64,000 nucleotides of DNA from Chitinilyticum piscinae. Its GTDB lineage: Bacteria; Pseudomonadota; Gammaproteobacteria; Burkholderiales; Chitinibacteraceae. The position numbers and the translations under genes are program-made. The DNA lies in contig NZ_JADFUA010000001.1 in the NCBI RefSeq assembly GCF_015223195.1, positions 1 to 64,000 of the forward strand, read 5' to 3'. Positions 25,235 through 34,343 of this stretch are shown one piece after another. Below the pieces are notes generated by a model. That model did not search any database and was not told the origin of the DNA. It saw only the letters and a program-made list of their open reading frames with translations. Numbering within the stretch: the first letter of the stretch is position 1; each line of letters starts with the position of its first letter.

Positions 25235-26836
25235 TTACTTCAGCGAAACGCCGTAGAAGGACATCAGGTTGAACGGGCTGATCTTGAAGCCCTGCACTTC
25301 CTTGCGCATCGGCTGATAGACCGTCGAGTGGGCAATGGTCGTCCAGGGCACTTCCTGCTTGAAGATCTCCTGCGCCTTCTCGTACATCTTGCTGCGCTCG
25401 GCCTGATTGTTGATGGTGCGGGCTTTGACGATCAGATCGTTGAATTCTTTCTGGCACCACTGGGCGTAGTTGTTGCCACCCACCGCCGAGCAGCCAAGAT
25501 TCACACCCAGCCAGTTGTCCGGATCACCATTGTCACCGTTCCAGCCGACCAGCATGGAGTCATGCTCGCCCCCCTTGCCGCGCTTGAGGTATTCGCCCCA
25601 CTCGTAGGTCACAATCTTGGCCTTGATGCCGATCTTGGCCCAGTCCGCCTGGATCATTTCGGCCATCAGCTTGGCATTGGGGTTGTACGGACGCTGCACC
25701 GGCATCGCCCACAGGGTGATTTCGGTGCCTTCCTTCACGCCGGCCTTGGCCAGCAGCGACTTGGCCTTGGCCACATCAAAGGCCGGGTCCTTCAGCTTCT
25801 TGTTGTAGGACCACTGTGTCGGCGGCATCGGATTGGTCGCCGGCTGGCCGGCGCCCTGATACACCGCATCGATGATGGCTTTCTTGTTGATCGCCATGTC
25901 GAGCGCCTGACGCACCGCCAGCTGATCCAGCGGCTTGTGCTTGACGTTGTAGGCCAGGAAACCGACGTTGAAACCGGCCTGGTTGGGCACGGTCAGCGCG
26001 GCATTACCCTGCATGGCCTTCAGATCGGCCGGCTTGGGGAAGGACATGATGTGGCACTCGCCCTTCTGCAGCTTCTGATAGCGCACCGAGGCATCCGGCG
26101 TAATCGCGAAAATCAGCTTGTCGAGCTGGACTTCACCCTTGCGCCAGTAGTCCTTGTTGCCATCAAAGCGGATATTGGAATCCTTCTGGTAGCTCTTGAA
26201 CACAAAGGGGCCGGTGCCAACCGGCTGGGCATTGATCTGTGCAGCCTTGCCGGATTTGAGCAGGCTGTCGGCATACTCAGAAGACTGAATGGATGCAAAC
26301 GACATCGCCAGATTCTGCAGGAACGCCGCATCAACCGCCTTCAGTTTGAAGCGCACGGTATTGGCATCGACCTTCTCGACCGCAACGATATTGCTATCCA
26401 TGCCCATGTCGGTGACGTACGGGTATTCCGCCGGCGCCGCCTTGTTGAACGGATGGTTCTTGTCGATCAGGCGCTGGAAGGAAAACACCACATCATCGGC
26501 GTTGAAATCACGGGTGGGCTTGAAGTTCGGTGTGGTGTGGAACTTCACACCGCGGCGCAGGGTGAAGGTGTAGGTCAGACCATCACTGGAAATGTCCCAT
26601 TTCTCGGCCAGCCCCGGGCGGATCTGCGTCGAGCCGCGCTCGAATTCCACCAGACGGTTGAACACGGTTTCGGCCGAGGCATCCATGTCGGTGCCGGCGG
26701 TGTAACGTGCCGGATCAAAACCGGCCGGGCTGCCTTCGGAGCAGTAGATCAGGGTCTTGCCAGCGGCAAATGCACTGCCGGCACCCAGCAGCAGCGCGGT
26801 AGCCAGCGTAAAAGTACGCAACGGGGTATGCATCAA
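25235..26836 (-). CDS. dppA: Periplasmic dipeptide-binding protein DppA
   Basis: A 533-residue SBP_bac_5 protein with a signal peptide (ALLLGAGSAFA-A near residue 24). It closely tracks E. coli DppA: TLIYCSEGSPAGFDP, GLAEKWDISSDGLTYTF, FTPDASVRY-type block, LAVRQALDMAINK, LWAMPVQRPYNPNA and GWNGDNGDPDNW. It delivers dipeptides to DppBCDF. It is the first gene of the operon; AGGAGAGG lies 5 bases before the ATG. Confidence 0.95.
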   Translation of the reverse strand: MMHTPLRTFTLATALLLGAGSAFAAGKTLIYCSEGSPAGFDPARYTAGTDMDASAETVFNRLVEFERGSTQIRPGLAEKWDISSDGLTYTFTLRRGVKFHTTPNFKPTRDFNADDVVFSFQRLIDKNHPFNKAAPAEYPYVTDMGMDSNIVAVEKVDANTVRFKLKAVDAAFLQNLAMSFASIQSSEYADSLLKSGKAAQINAQPVGTGPFVFKSYQKDSNIRFDGNKDYWRKGEVQLDKLIFAITPDASVRYQKLQKGECHIMSFPKPADLKAMQGNAALTVPNQAGFNVGFLAYNVKHKPLDQLAVRQALDMAINKKAIIDAVYQGAGQPATNPMPPTQWSYNKKLKDPAFDVAKAKSLLAKAGVKEGTEITLWAMPVQRPYNPNAKLMAEMIQADWAKIGIKAKIVTYEWGEYLKRGKGGEHDSMLVGWNGDNGDPDNWLGVNLGCSAVGGNNYAQWCQKEFNDLIVKARTINNQAERSKMYEKAQEIFKQEVPWTTIAHSTVYQPMRKEVQGFKISPFNLMSFYGVSLK

Positions 26837-26916
26837 AACCTCTCCTTCTGGTGGCGCCCGGCGCCATTTTTATCGGAAAACAGGCTCATCCTAGGCGCAG
26901 CCCCGTTCATCCGTTA

Positions 26917-26931
26917 TCGGGAATATCCCGA
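26917..26931. promoter_or_regulatory. Short inverted repeat upstream of dppA, possible operator
   Basis: TCGGGA-ATA-TCCCGA lies in the 281-base gap between divergent dppA and mnmE, about 80 bases before dppA. The symmetry suits a dimeric repressor site, but no regulator gene is nearby. Nothing else recognisable is in the gap. Confidence 0.3.
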
Positions 26932-27117
26932 ACCGCCCAGAAATGCTGACCAGCGTCAAGCGACAGCCTGTGCAATTGCAGGACAACACACTGACCCGGC
27001 ACTGCCACTGTGCGGCACCCGCAGGCCAGCACAGCCATGGGCTGGCCAAACGCCCGGCTGCCGCCCGCCGTTCTGGCGCGGTATGATGCGGCACTACACA
27101 ACCCGCACGCGCCCGCC

Positions 27118-28455
27118 ATGCCGCTTTACATCCCCGACACCATCGCTGCCATTGCCACCGCCCCCGGACGCGGAGGGGTCGGCGTGATCCGCATCTCCGG
27201 CAAGGCGCTGGGTGAATTCACCGAACGGCTGCTCGGCCGCAGCCTGACACCCCGCTACGCGCACTTCACCCGCTGGCGCGACGAGCGGGGGCAGGTGCTC
27301 GACGAAGGGCTGTCGCTGTCTTTCCCGGGTCCGAATTCCTTTACCGGCGAGGACGTACTGGAACTGCAGGGCCACGGCGGGCCGGTCGTGCTGAACATGC
27401 TGCTGCGCCGCTGCATCGAGCTGGGCGCACGCCATGCCGAGCCGGGCGAATTCACCAAGCGCGCCTTTCTGAACGGCAAACTCGATCTGGCACAGGCCGA
27501 AGCCGTCGCCGACCTGATCGACGCACAATCGGAAGCGGCCGCCAAATCGGCGCTGCGCTCGCTCGACGGCGCCTTTTCCAGTGAAGTGAACGCCCTGGTT
27601 GATCAGCTGATCAACCTGCGCATGCTGGTCGAGGCCACACTCGATTTTCCCGAAGAAGACATCGACTTCCTCGAGGCTGCCAACGCCCGCGGCAAGCTGG
27701 GGGGCATTCGTGAACAGTTGCTGAAGGTGCTGGCCACCGCCACCCAGGGCCGCCTGTTGCGCGAAGGCGCGCACGTGGTGCTGATCGGCCAGCCCAATGT
27801 CGGCAAATCCAGCCTGATGAACGCACTGGCTGGCGAAGATGTCGCCATTGTCACCGACATCGCCGGCACCACGCGGGACACCGTGCGCGAGCTGCTGAGC
27901 ATTAACGGCGTACCGCTGCACGTGATCGACACCGCCGGCCTGCGCGAGACCGACGACCTCGTCGAACGCATCGGCATCGAACGCACCTGGGCGGCGGTCG
28001 GCAAGGCCGATCTGGCGCTATTGCTGCTGGACAGCCGCGAAGGCATCACCTCCCACGATCAGGCCATTCTTGAGCGGCTTCCGGTCGGATTGCCGGTGCT
28101 GCGCGTATTCAACAAGATCGACCTCACCGGCGAGCAGGCCGGAACAGTGGCCGAGGATGAAGTCCACGTCTCGGCCAAGCAGGGTATCGGCCTGGACGCA
28201 CTGAAGAACAAGCTATTGGAGCTGGCCGGGTGGCAGGGTATGGATGACAACATCTGGATCGCGCGCGAACGCCATCTGGACGCAATCCGTCGCGCACAGG
28301 AACACCTGGATCTGGCCGATGCCGCCTACCAGCAGATCGAGCTGCTGGCGGAAGAGCTGCGGCTGGCACAGAACGCGCTGAACGAAATCACCGGCGCCTT
28401 CAGCGCCGATGACCTGCTCGGCGTGATCTTCAGCCGCTTCTGCATAGGAAAATGA
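27118..28455 (+). CDS. mnmE: tRNA modification GTPase MnmE
   Basis: With MnmG it installs the carboxymethylaminomethyl (or related) group on U34 of certain tRNAs. 445 residues: N-terminal folate-binding domain ([21 protein letters not shown]), helical domain, and a G domain with GQPNVGKSS, a TTRD switch, DTAGLRE and NKID. It ends in FCIGK, the hallmark C-terminal Cys motif. Start 27118 gives the conserved N-terminus; the frame open to 27010 is not homologous. It lies in a single-gene unit, convergent with the pilin operon. Confidence 0.97.
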   Translation: MPLYIPDTIAAIATAPGRGGVGVIRISGKALGEFTERLLGRSLTPRYAHFTRWRDERGQVLDEGLSLSFPGPNSFTGEDVLELQGHGGPVVLNMLLRRCIELGARHAEPGEFTKRAFLNGKLDLAQAEAVADLIDAQSEAAAKSALRSLDGAFSSEVNALVDQLINLRMLVEATLDFPEEDIDFLEAANARGKLGGIREQLLKVLATATQGRLLREGAHVVLIGQPNVGKSSLMNALAGEDVAIVTDIAGTTRDTVRELLSINGVPLHVIDTAGLRETDDLVERIGIERTWAAVGKADLALLLLDSREGITSHDQAILERLPVGLPVLRVFNKIDLTGEQAGTVAEDEVHVSAKQGIGLDALKNKLLELAGWQGMDDNIWIARERHLDAIRRAQEHLDLADAAYQQIELLAEELRLAQNALNEITGAFSADDLLGVIFSRFCIGK

Positions 28456-28516
28456 CAACAATGACCCAGATTGATTTCTGCAATGCAGATGCAAAGCAAC
28501 TCAGAATCTGAGTCGG

Positions 28517-28536
28517 CATCTTGGTTACCCAAGATG
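28517..28536. terminator. Small hairpin between convergent mnmE and pilin operon
   Basis: CATCTTGG-TTAC-CCAAGATG, an 8-bp stem in the 80-base convergent gap. It has no T tract, so terminator function is tentative. Confidence 0.4.
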
Positions 28537-28537
28537 A

Positions 28538-29251
28538 TCATGGCAACTTGCCCGTTGTGACCAGTTTGCTCATGATGGTTGTCGTGGGTAGCCAGACCAC
28601 CTGATCGTCGAAATTCTCATCGGCATTGCGGCTGACAAACACGGTGTCTCCATCGCCATTCTCCTGCTCATCCGCATTGCTGGTGCTGCTGTAGCGGCTG
28701 CCATCGGGCAGGTAGGCACCCAGCCCGTTGGCACCCACTGATATGACCACAGCCGGGACATTGCTGACCAAGGCTGCACCGGACAACCCCTTCAGATCGA
28801 TATCTCCGGCAGTGGGAAGAGTAAAGCACGGCTTGCTGTAGGCCTTGTCACCGCATTGCGCTCCGGTATCGCGCTTGGTAAATGCAGCAGTAACCCGATA
28901 GTTCAAACGGCGCCCCCAGGCATCCAGCTGGGGCACACCCAGCGTTACCCAGGGAAGGCCCCCCTCCTTGAGCGCGCACTGACCCGAAGCATCCCTGCTA
29001 CTGTCTTCGACGCCAGCGCCTGCAGCAGTCTCTGCCAAGGTCGCCACGGATGGGCAGGGCAGCCGGTTATTGATCAGCAGATAGCCGAGCAGCGCTTCCT
29101 GCGCCTGCGCCAGCCCGCTGCGGGTTTCTGCCAGGCGCCGAGAATCCAGTTGTGCTGACAGGGGAGCCAGCATGGCCCCCAGCAGCAAGCCGATAATCAG
29201 CAGCACCACTGACAACTCAACCAGGCTAAAGCCACGCTGCACTTCCTTCAT
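28538..29251 (-). CDS. Type IV prepilin-like protein, last gene of the MSHA-like operon
   Basis: About 237 residues. The N-terminus KEVQRG-FSLVELSVVLLIIGLLLG is a class III prepilin signal: cleavage after Gly, Phe+1, Glu+5, then a hydrophobic helix. The body has paired cysteines and a C-terminal acidic stretch (ADEQENGDGD). It resembles pseudopilins of MSHA loci such as MshO/MshD-type minor pilins, but the exact orthologue is unclear. Start 29251 is the Met just before the prepilin signal and overlaps the upstream gene stop by 4 bases. Confidence 0.75.
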   Translation of the reverse strand: MKEVQRGFSLVELSVVLLIIGLLLGAMLAPLSAQLDSRRLAETRSGLAQAQEALLGYLLINNRLPCPSVATLAETAAGAGVEDSSRDASGQCALKEGGLPWVTLGVPQLDAWGRRLNYRVTAAFTKRDTGAQCGDKAYSKPCFTLPTAGDIDLKGLSGAALVSNVPAVVISVGANGLGAYLPDGSRYSSTSNADEQENGDGDTVFVSRNADENFDDQVVWLPTTTIMSKLVTTGKLP

Positions 29252-30684
29252 GGCGGATCTCCCAGCGCCAGCGTACACAGGCGATCATTATTGGCAGCAC
29301 CTCGCTGGCTGCAGCGCCAGCGCGTCTGCCAGATGCCTGGCAGCTGATAAACGTCCGCGGCAGGTGTCGAGTTGCTCCAGCCATCCTGGTTGGCACTGTC
29401 TTCGAGATAGTCGCCGAGACTGGTACTGACCAGCAGGTTTTTGCTCTGGGGTGTTGCGATGCGCACAATACTGCCTCGCGGAGAGCCGGGGAAAATGACC
29501 AGCGCATCCGGATTGTCGCTCAGCCCGGTAACGGTGATCGTCCCGCAATCCGAATACACCGGCTTGCCATTGCAACCGGGCGTATTGATGTCATTGCCAT
29601 GCCCATCGGTGCAGTGACTTGGCTTGCCATTGCCATTGCCATTGCCATTGCCATTGCCCGTGGCAGCTCCGTCACTGGCAACGGCAAAGTACACCGCGCG
29701 ATACCACAGGTTCTGCTTGAACCAGACCGGGTAGGCCAGCACGATGTCGCTCCCGCCGGGTGGCGCATCGACTTGCGGCAGAATGCCGCGACAGACATTG
29801 CTCTGGCTGCGGCAGATACTGCTGCCGGTGGTGACAATGCCCGGGTCATTGTCCCGGCACTTGCTGTCCGAAATGAGTGCAGGCCGGGGATAGGGCACAT
29901 GATCCGGATTATTGGCACTGTTGCGGTACGCACTAATCGCCTGCCGTACAGCTGCAGCCAGGCGGGGAACGATGGCATCCAGCAGATCGCTGCCACTAAG
30001 GACAATCAGCTGGTCATTGAAATCCGTGGCCGCATCGGCCGCGATAAAGGGCCCGCCCGCTGTGGCATTGTTCCGCCCGCCGGTGGCATCCAGATAGTTG
30101 GCCGCCGCCGTTACGCCAGCAACACGATCCTGTGCAGGCAAGGCCGGCCCGGGGGCAAAAATCACCGCCGCGGCTTCCTCGCCGGCGGGGGTCTGCAACT
30201 GGATGCCTCCGCCGGCATAGACCTGCAGGCTGGCACGGGTATCACTGTTGACCAAGCGAATTTCTGAAGAGGTACGGCGCTTGAAGCCGCCATCGACGGC
30301 ATACCAGAGCGGCTCGCCATAGCCGTCGACCAGTCTGGCAATACCCAGTGTCCGCCAGGGCAACCTCCCGAGCGCGCCTGCCGCGCAACTGGCGGCCTCG
30401 AGACCTTCGCTGGCCGAGCCCGGCGGACTGGTATCCGGGCACGGCAGCTCGCCCGGGCTGCCAGCCGAACTGGAGCTGGCATCGTCGCCACGGGCGATAC
30501 TCCAGGCCAGCAGCGCACTGCGCGCCTGCTGCAGGGCTTCCGCCGATTTTCTACGCTTGATTTCGTCCGGACTGATCCGGTTCAGCGCCCGAACCAGCAA
30601 GGTCAGCGCAAGCGTCCCAACCAGCAGCAGAAGCAGCAGCAATACCGCTCCGCGCTGGGCACTCGCAATTCCCGGGGCCTTCAT
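29248..30684 (-). CDS. PilX/MshP-like minor pilin-type protein with Gly-Asn repeat
   Basis: A 478-residue protein with N-terminus RGAVLLLLLLLVGTLALTLLVRAL, a single hydrophobic helix after Gly that lacks Glu+5, as in PilX/GspK-type minor pilins. A large Cys-containing extracytoplasmic domain follows. A Gly-Asn tract (GNGNGNGNGNGK) is encoded by a TGCCAT hexamer repeat at about 29624-29658. It overlaps both neighbours by 4 bases. Probably a component of the MSHA-like fibre tip or its priming complex; the orthologue is not certain. Confidence 0.65.
   Translation of the reverse strand: MKAPGIASAQRGAVLLLLLLLVGTLALTLLVRALNRISPDEIKRRKSAEALQQARSALLAWSIARGDDASSSSAGSPGELPCPDTSPPGSASEGLEAASCAAGALGRLPWRTLGIARLVDGYGEPLWYAVDGGFKRRTSSEIRLVNSDTRASLQVYAGGGIQLQTPAGEEAAAVIFAPGPALPAQDRVAGVTAAANYLDATGGRNNATAGGPFIAADAATDFNDQLIVLSGSDLLDAIVPRLAAAVRQAISAYRNSANNPDHVPYPRPALISDSKCRDNDPGIVTTGSSICRSQSNVCRGILPQVDAPPGGSDIVLAYPVWFKQNLWYRAVYFAVASDGAATGNGNGNGNGNGKPSHCTDGHGNDINTPGCNGKPVYSDCGTITVTGLSDNPDALVIFPGSPRGSIVRIATPQSKNLLVSTSLGDYLEDSANQDGWSNSTPAADVYQLPGIWQTRWRCSQRGAANNDRLCTLALGDPP
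29624..29658. repeat. Hexanucleotide (TTGCCA) tandem repeat in a pilin-like gene
   Basis: About six copies of TTGCCA in a row. Each copy adds a Gly-Asn pair in frame, so copy-number change would lengthen or shorten a linker without a frameshift. Confidence 0.85.
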
Positions 30685-31007
30685 CGTGGCTCCACCCTGA
30701 CACGCGGCCCGCCGATCACCCGGCCATCACTGCTCTGCCAGAGCTCGCCGGGCTTGACCTGAGCCGGGGGAGCTTGACGCCCCGGCTGGCCGTCCAGCCA
30801 GTAGATGGCTTGTCCTTGCTGGCGACGCATCTGCCCGTCATAGCGGCGTACGGCTGGCGCAGCAGCCGAAGCCGGCAAAGCCTGCTGCTGCACCGGCGCA
30901 GTGCGCTCCTGCGGGGAATAGAACAGTCTCCCCCACTCGGGCTCTGCAGCCATTCCCTGGCCCAGCAGCAGCCACGTCGCCATGACCATGAATCCCCCCC
31001 GCCTCAT
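30681..31007 (-). CDS. Small exported protein in MshK/PilP-like position
   Basis: A 108-residue protein with a signal-like N-terminus (MVMATWLLLGQGMAA-E), a Pro/Gln/Ala-rich middle and a short beta-rich end (AIYWLDGQPGR, VIGGPRVRV). The C-terminal pattern suits the small periplasmic proteins (MshK, PilP, GspC-like) that link the assembly platform to the secretin. It overlaps its neighbours by 4 bases on both sides. Assigned by position and layout only. Confidence 0.55.
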   Translation of the reverse strand: MRRGGFMVMATWLLLGQGMAAEPEWGRLFYSPQERTAPVQQQALPASAAAPAVRRYDGQMRRQQGQAIYWLDGQPGRQAPPAQVKPGELWQSSDGRVIGGPRVRVEPR

Positions 31008-31594
31008 CCCCCACCCTCCTGCGCTTGCGGCGACACCATCGTGGCCCAGTCATATTCGCACTCCACGCTGATGCCGGTTTGCGGTGGAAGCAATCGCAGC
31101 AGGGTACAGTGTCTGGGCAACAGGCGACCGGGTTGTGACTGCAACTGCGCGGTGACCCGCGAATACTGCAACTCATCACTGGCACGATAGCTCAGCTGCA
31201 AGCGGCTCACCCGCACGCTGGCGTGAGCTTCCCCCGCACCGGCCAGGGCCTGCCGGGCCCCCAGGTCATAGGACAGCGCCAGCCCTGGCTGCCTGGCCTG
31301 CAGCAAATCCAGCGCTTCGATCCAGGCCAGGCGCGGCTCCTGCCCCAGTACGCCCTCTTGCTGCAAACGCGAATATGGCACCATCCGGAGGGTCAGCGTA
31401 TCCCAGCGCTGTTCCGCAAGCCGGGCATCGGTCTCGGCCGCATCCGCACGCAGTTGCAGCGCCCTAGCAAACTGAACATCCCTGAGCTGATACAGCCACG
31501 CACCAACCAATAGTGCCAGTGCGATCGCCACAGCAATGCCAGACCAGATCAATGCAGGGCGCAGCTCCTGCCAATCCTGCGCAGAAAGCTTCAT
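31004..31594 (-). CDS. MshJ/PilO-like assembly protein
   Basis: A 196-residue bitopic inner-membrane protein: short cytoplasmic start, one membrane helix (about 17-36), a coiled-coil-like stretch rich in Ala, Arg, Glu and Gln (about 40-70), then a periplasmic domain. This is the PilO/MshJ/GspM layout. It follows a GspL/PilM-N-like gene, as expected for the inner-membrane platform. Confidence 0.6.
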   Translation of the reverse strand: MKLSAQDWQELRPALIWSGIAVAIALALLVGAWLYQLRDVQFARALQLRADAAETDARLAEQRWDTLTLRMVPYSRLQQEGVLGQEPRLAWIEALDLLQARQPGLALSYDLGARQALAGAGEAHASVRVSRLQLSYRASDELQYSRVTAQLQSQPGRLLPRHCTLLRLLPPQTGISVECEYDWATMVSPQAQEGGG

Positions 31595-33141
31595 GGCATC
31601 TCCTTGGCGGCCGGGCGCGCCAGCAACAGCAGAAAATCATGCCGCCCGTTCACGGCGGCCACCGATTGCGCCTGCTCGCTCCCACGGGTACCAATGGGTA
31701 GCTGTACGGGTTCAACCGACACGCCGGGCATAGCCGCGATCCGTTGCATCAAGCGCTCGAATTCCTGCATGGCCTGGCGATATTCGCCAGCCTCGGCCTG
31801 CAGATGCCCTCCCAGCAATACGAACTCGGTGCCGGGCAAGACTGAAACTTCGGCCTCTTCTGCAACCTGACTGGCCGCGCTTTGCTGCAACGTCGCCGCC
31901 AGCTGCGGCCGCTGCCCAAGCTGCCATTCGTAACGGTCAATTGTCAGTCCGGGGAAATCGAGCAGAATCTGACTCAGCTGCCGTGCAGCCAGCTCCGGAT
32001 CCGGCCAACGCCGGAACAGCGTTTCTTCGATGCGCACACTGGCATCCATCCAGGCCGGATCAAAACCGGGCCGGGAATCCAGCAGAATACTGAATTGCCG
32101 CTGCTGTGCCAGCGCTGCATTCAGCCGCTGCTGCAAGCGGGCATGTCCGGGCTGCTGCGAATCGACACCCCAGAGCATTGCAGCCGCAACCAGCAAACTA
32201 GCCAGCACCAGCCCCGCGCTCATCCAGTGCAGGGCACGGATTCCTTGCCGAAGGCGCTGATAACGGCGCTGCTCCGGTAGCGCATACTGATCGGCAACCC
32301 GCCCCCTTGCCAGCTCACCCAGCGCCGCCTCAAGCCAGCTAGCGGCCGGCTGGCCGAGCTCGGCCAGCCCGATAAGCCGCAGCCGGATTGCCGCATCGTC
32401 ACCAGCCAGCTGGTTGCGCAAACTGGCCAGTTCGCACTCGCTCAATCCGGGGTCGCACAGCAGCACCTCAAGTATTTCGTCCCGGGCAAGCTGGCGCAGG
32501 GTTGCCAGATACTGGCGGGTACGCAGAATCTCGCTGGCCAGTGCGCTGCCACGTTCATGCTCCTGCAAGCCTGCCTGCCTGGCAAAGCGCAGTCCTTCGG
32601 CATTGAAATAGGCCTGCCGCCACAGTCCGGGCAACAACTCGCAGAGCAACAAGGTATGCGGGCTCGCCGCAGGATTGCCCCAGCGCCGGTACCACCCACC
32701 CAGCACCTGGGTTACGGAGCTGATCCCTGCCAGGGCAGCACGGCGCTGCAGCATGACGTCGACCAGAAAATCCAGCGGGGCCGGTTGGGTAAGCCCGGAC
32801 AGCAGATAGGCTTCGCCATCGGCACGGTGCCGGCGGCTGATCCGGCGCAAGCAACGATAGGGGGTCTGCCGGAAATGCTGCTCCAGCTTGCGTGCCAGCA
32901 ATGCCTTGCGATCTGCGGCACCCAGCGAGGGCAGCCGCTCAAGAACGAACTCCTCCTCAACCTGATCCACCAGAATGAACCAGGGACGCCGGGGCTCGTT
33001 CGCCAGCAATTGCGCCAGTGCCGCAGCGCCGTGCTCGTCACAGGGCAATTCACCACTCAGCGCCGCAGCACCCATACGCCGTGCCAGCCAGAGGCTGAAG
33101 CCTGCATTTCCCAGTACGGCAACATGCATTGCGCGACTCAT
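31591..33141 (-). CDS. MshI/GspL-like assembly protein (PilM-like plus membrane-anchored PilN-like region)
   Basis: About 516 residues. The first ~310 residues are soluble with an actin-like-fold flavour but no clear ATP motif. One membrane helix (about 325-345, SAGLVLASLLVAAAMLWG) precedes a periplasmic domain that begins with a coiled coil and ends in a small alpha/beta fold. This is the GspL or fused PilM-PilN architecture. The Met at 33141 overlaps the mshG stop (ATGA); the frame to 33195 is spurious. The assembly-platform role is inferred from neighbours. Confidence 0.65.
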   Translation of the reverse strand: MSRAMHVAVLGNAGFSLWLARRMGAAALSGELPCDEHGAAALAQLLANEPRRPWFILVDQVEEEFVLERLPSLGAADRKALLARKLEQHFRQTPYRCLRRISRRHRADGEAYLLSGLTQPAPLDFLVDVMLQRRAALAGISSVTQVLGGWYRRWGNPAASPHTLLLCELLPGLWRQAYFNAEGLRFARQAGLQEHERGSALASEILRTRQYLATLRQLARDEILEVLLCDPGLSECELASLRNQLAGDDAAIRLRLIGLAELGQPAASWLEAALGELARGRVADQYALPEQRRYQRLRQGIRALHWMSAGLVLASLLVAAAMLWGVDSQQPGHARLQQRLNAALAQQRQFSILLDSRPGFDPAWMDASVRIEETLFRRWPDPELAARQLSQILLDFPGLTIDRYEWQLGQRPQLAATLQQSAASQVAEEAEVSVLPGTEFVLLGGHLQAEAGEYRQAMQEFERLMQRIAAMPGVSVEPVQLPIGTRGSEQAQSVAAVNGRHDFLLLLARPAAKEMP

Positions 33142-34331
33142 CTCAACCTGCTGATCGTATCGAAAATCGGCCCCAGTACCGAGGCCATGATCCACAACAG
33201 GATCAGCCCGAGCACCACCGTCATCACCGGCTCGACCAGCGCCTGGATACGCTCGATCGCCTCACGCACATCCCGACCATAAAAGTAGGCGGCATTTTGC
33301 AGTGCATCGTCGAGCTGCCCGGTATTCTCGCCCACGCGCAACATGCGCAACACCAGTGGCGGAAAGAGGCCAAGCTGGCCGAATGCCGCACTGACCCCCA
33401 GGCCCTCGCTGATCTGCTGCTCCGCACGAACCAGTGCGGCACTGATCACCCGGTTTCCCATCAGCCCCTGACAGACATTCAAACAGGCCAGCACCGGAAT
33501 GCCTGCGGCATACATCAAGGCAAAGTAACTGGCAAAGCGCCCCAGAATGATTTTTTGCAGAATGGGCCCGAGCACCCAGATCCGCAGTTTCAGTGCATCG
33601 ACCCGGTAGCGGAACGACTCACTATACTTGTAGCTGTATCTTGCCAAAGATATTGATATAAAAGGAACACCAAGCAATACCCACCAATACGCACTAATCA
33701 GCTGTGACACTGCAATCAGCAAGCGGGTATTCCACGGCAGCGTGGAATGCATGGCCTTGATGAACTCGACCAGCTGCGGCACGAGATACACCATCAGGAA
33801 CACCACCACGCACAGCACCAGCCCGCCAACAAAGGCCGGGTACAGCACCAAGCGCTTGGCCTGAGCCGCGAGCTCATCCTGCCATTTCAGCGTTTCGGTC
33901 AAGTTGCGCAGCACTTCCGGCAAGCGCCCCGACACCTCGCCCGCCCTGACCAGATTGACGAAAACCGCGTCAAAAATACTCGGGTGCGCCTGCAAGGCCT
34001 GGGAAAAACTGCGCCCACCTTCGATGTCATCAATCAGGCTCGCCACCACATTGCGAAAGTACGGGTGCTCCAGCGAATCGCGCAGATCGGCGAGCCCCTC
34101 CAGCAAGGGCACCCCTGCACGGGTCAGCTGCTCAAGGTGGAAACAAAAGGTGATCAGATCCCGACGCCGGATCCGCCGTGTCCGCAGGCTTCCCTGCTGC
34201 AGTGCCTTCGCACGGATCAGGATCAGTCCGAGACGTGACAGCCGCAGCTCGAGATCAGCCAGATTGACGGCATCCAGCGTACCCTGCTGCAAGCGGCCAT
34301 CCTGATCTGTTGCGCGGTAATGAAATTGCAT
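33138..34331 (-). CDS. mshG: MshG, GspF/PilC-type inner-membrane platform protein
   Basis: A 397-residue GspF-family protein with two tandem repeats. N-terminal FHYRATDQDGRLQQGTLDA; FCFHLEQLTRAGVPLLEGL starts the first T2SSF domain (about 55-180) and YFALMYAAGIPVLACLNVC the second (about 260-385). There are three membrane segments, including LGLILLWIMASVLGPIF at the C-terminus. It transmits work from the MshE ATPase to pilin polymerisation. It lies 12 bases after mshE. Confidence 0.92.
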   Translation of the reverse strand: MQFHYRATDQDGRLQQGTLDAVNLADLELRLSRLGLILIRAKALQQGSLRTRRIRRRDLITFCFHLEQLTRAGVPLLEGLADLRDSLEHPYFRNVVASLIDDIEGGRSFSQALQAHPSIFDAVFVNLVRAGEVSGRLPEVLRNLTETLKWQDELAAQAKRLVLYPAFVGGLVLCVVVFLMVYLVPQLVEFIKAMHSTLPWNTRLLIAVSQLISAYWWVLLGVPFISISLARYSYKYSESFRYRVDALKLRIWVLGPILQKIILGRFASYFALMYAAGIPVLACLNVCQGLMGNRVISAALVRAEQQISEGLGVSAAFGQLGLFPPLVLRMLRVGENTGQLDDALQNAAYFYGRDVREAIERIQALVEPVMTVVLGLILLWIMASVLGPIFDTISRLR

Positions 34332-34343
34332 GCGCCCTCCCGC

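Noticed and set aside
25229-27187. 652-residue plus-strand frame opposite dppA
   Set aside because: Antisense to an unambiguous DppA; composition rich in His/Arg/Gly as expected of a shadow frame in GC-rich DNA.
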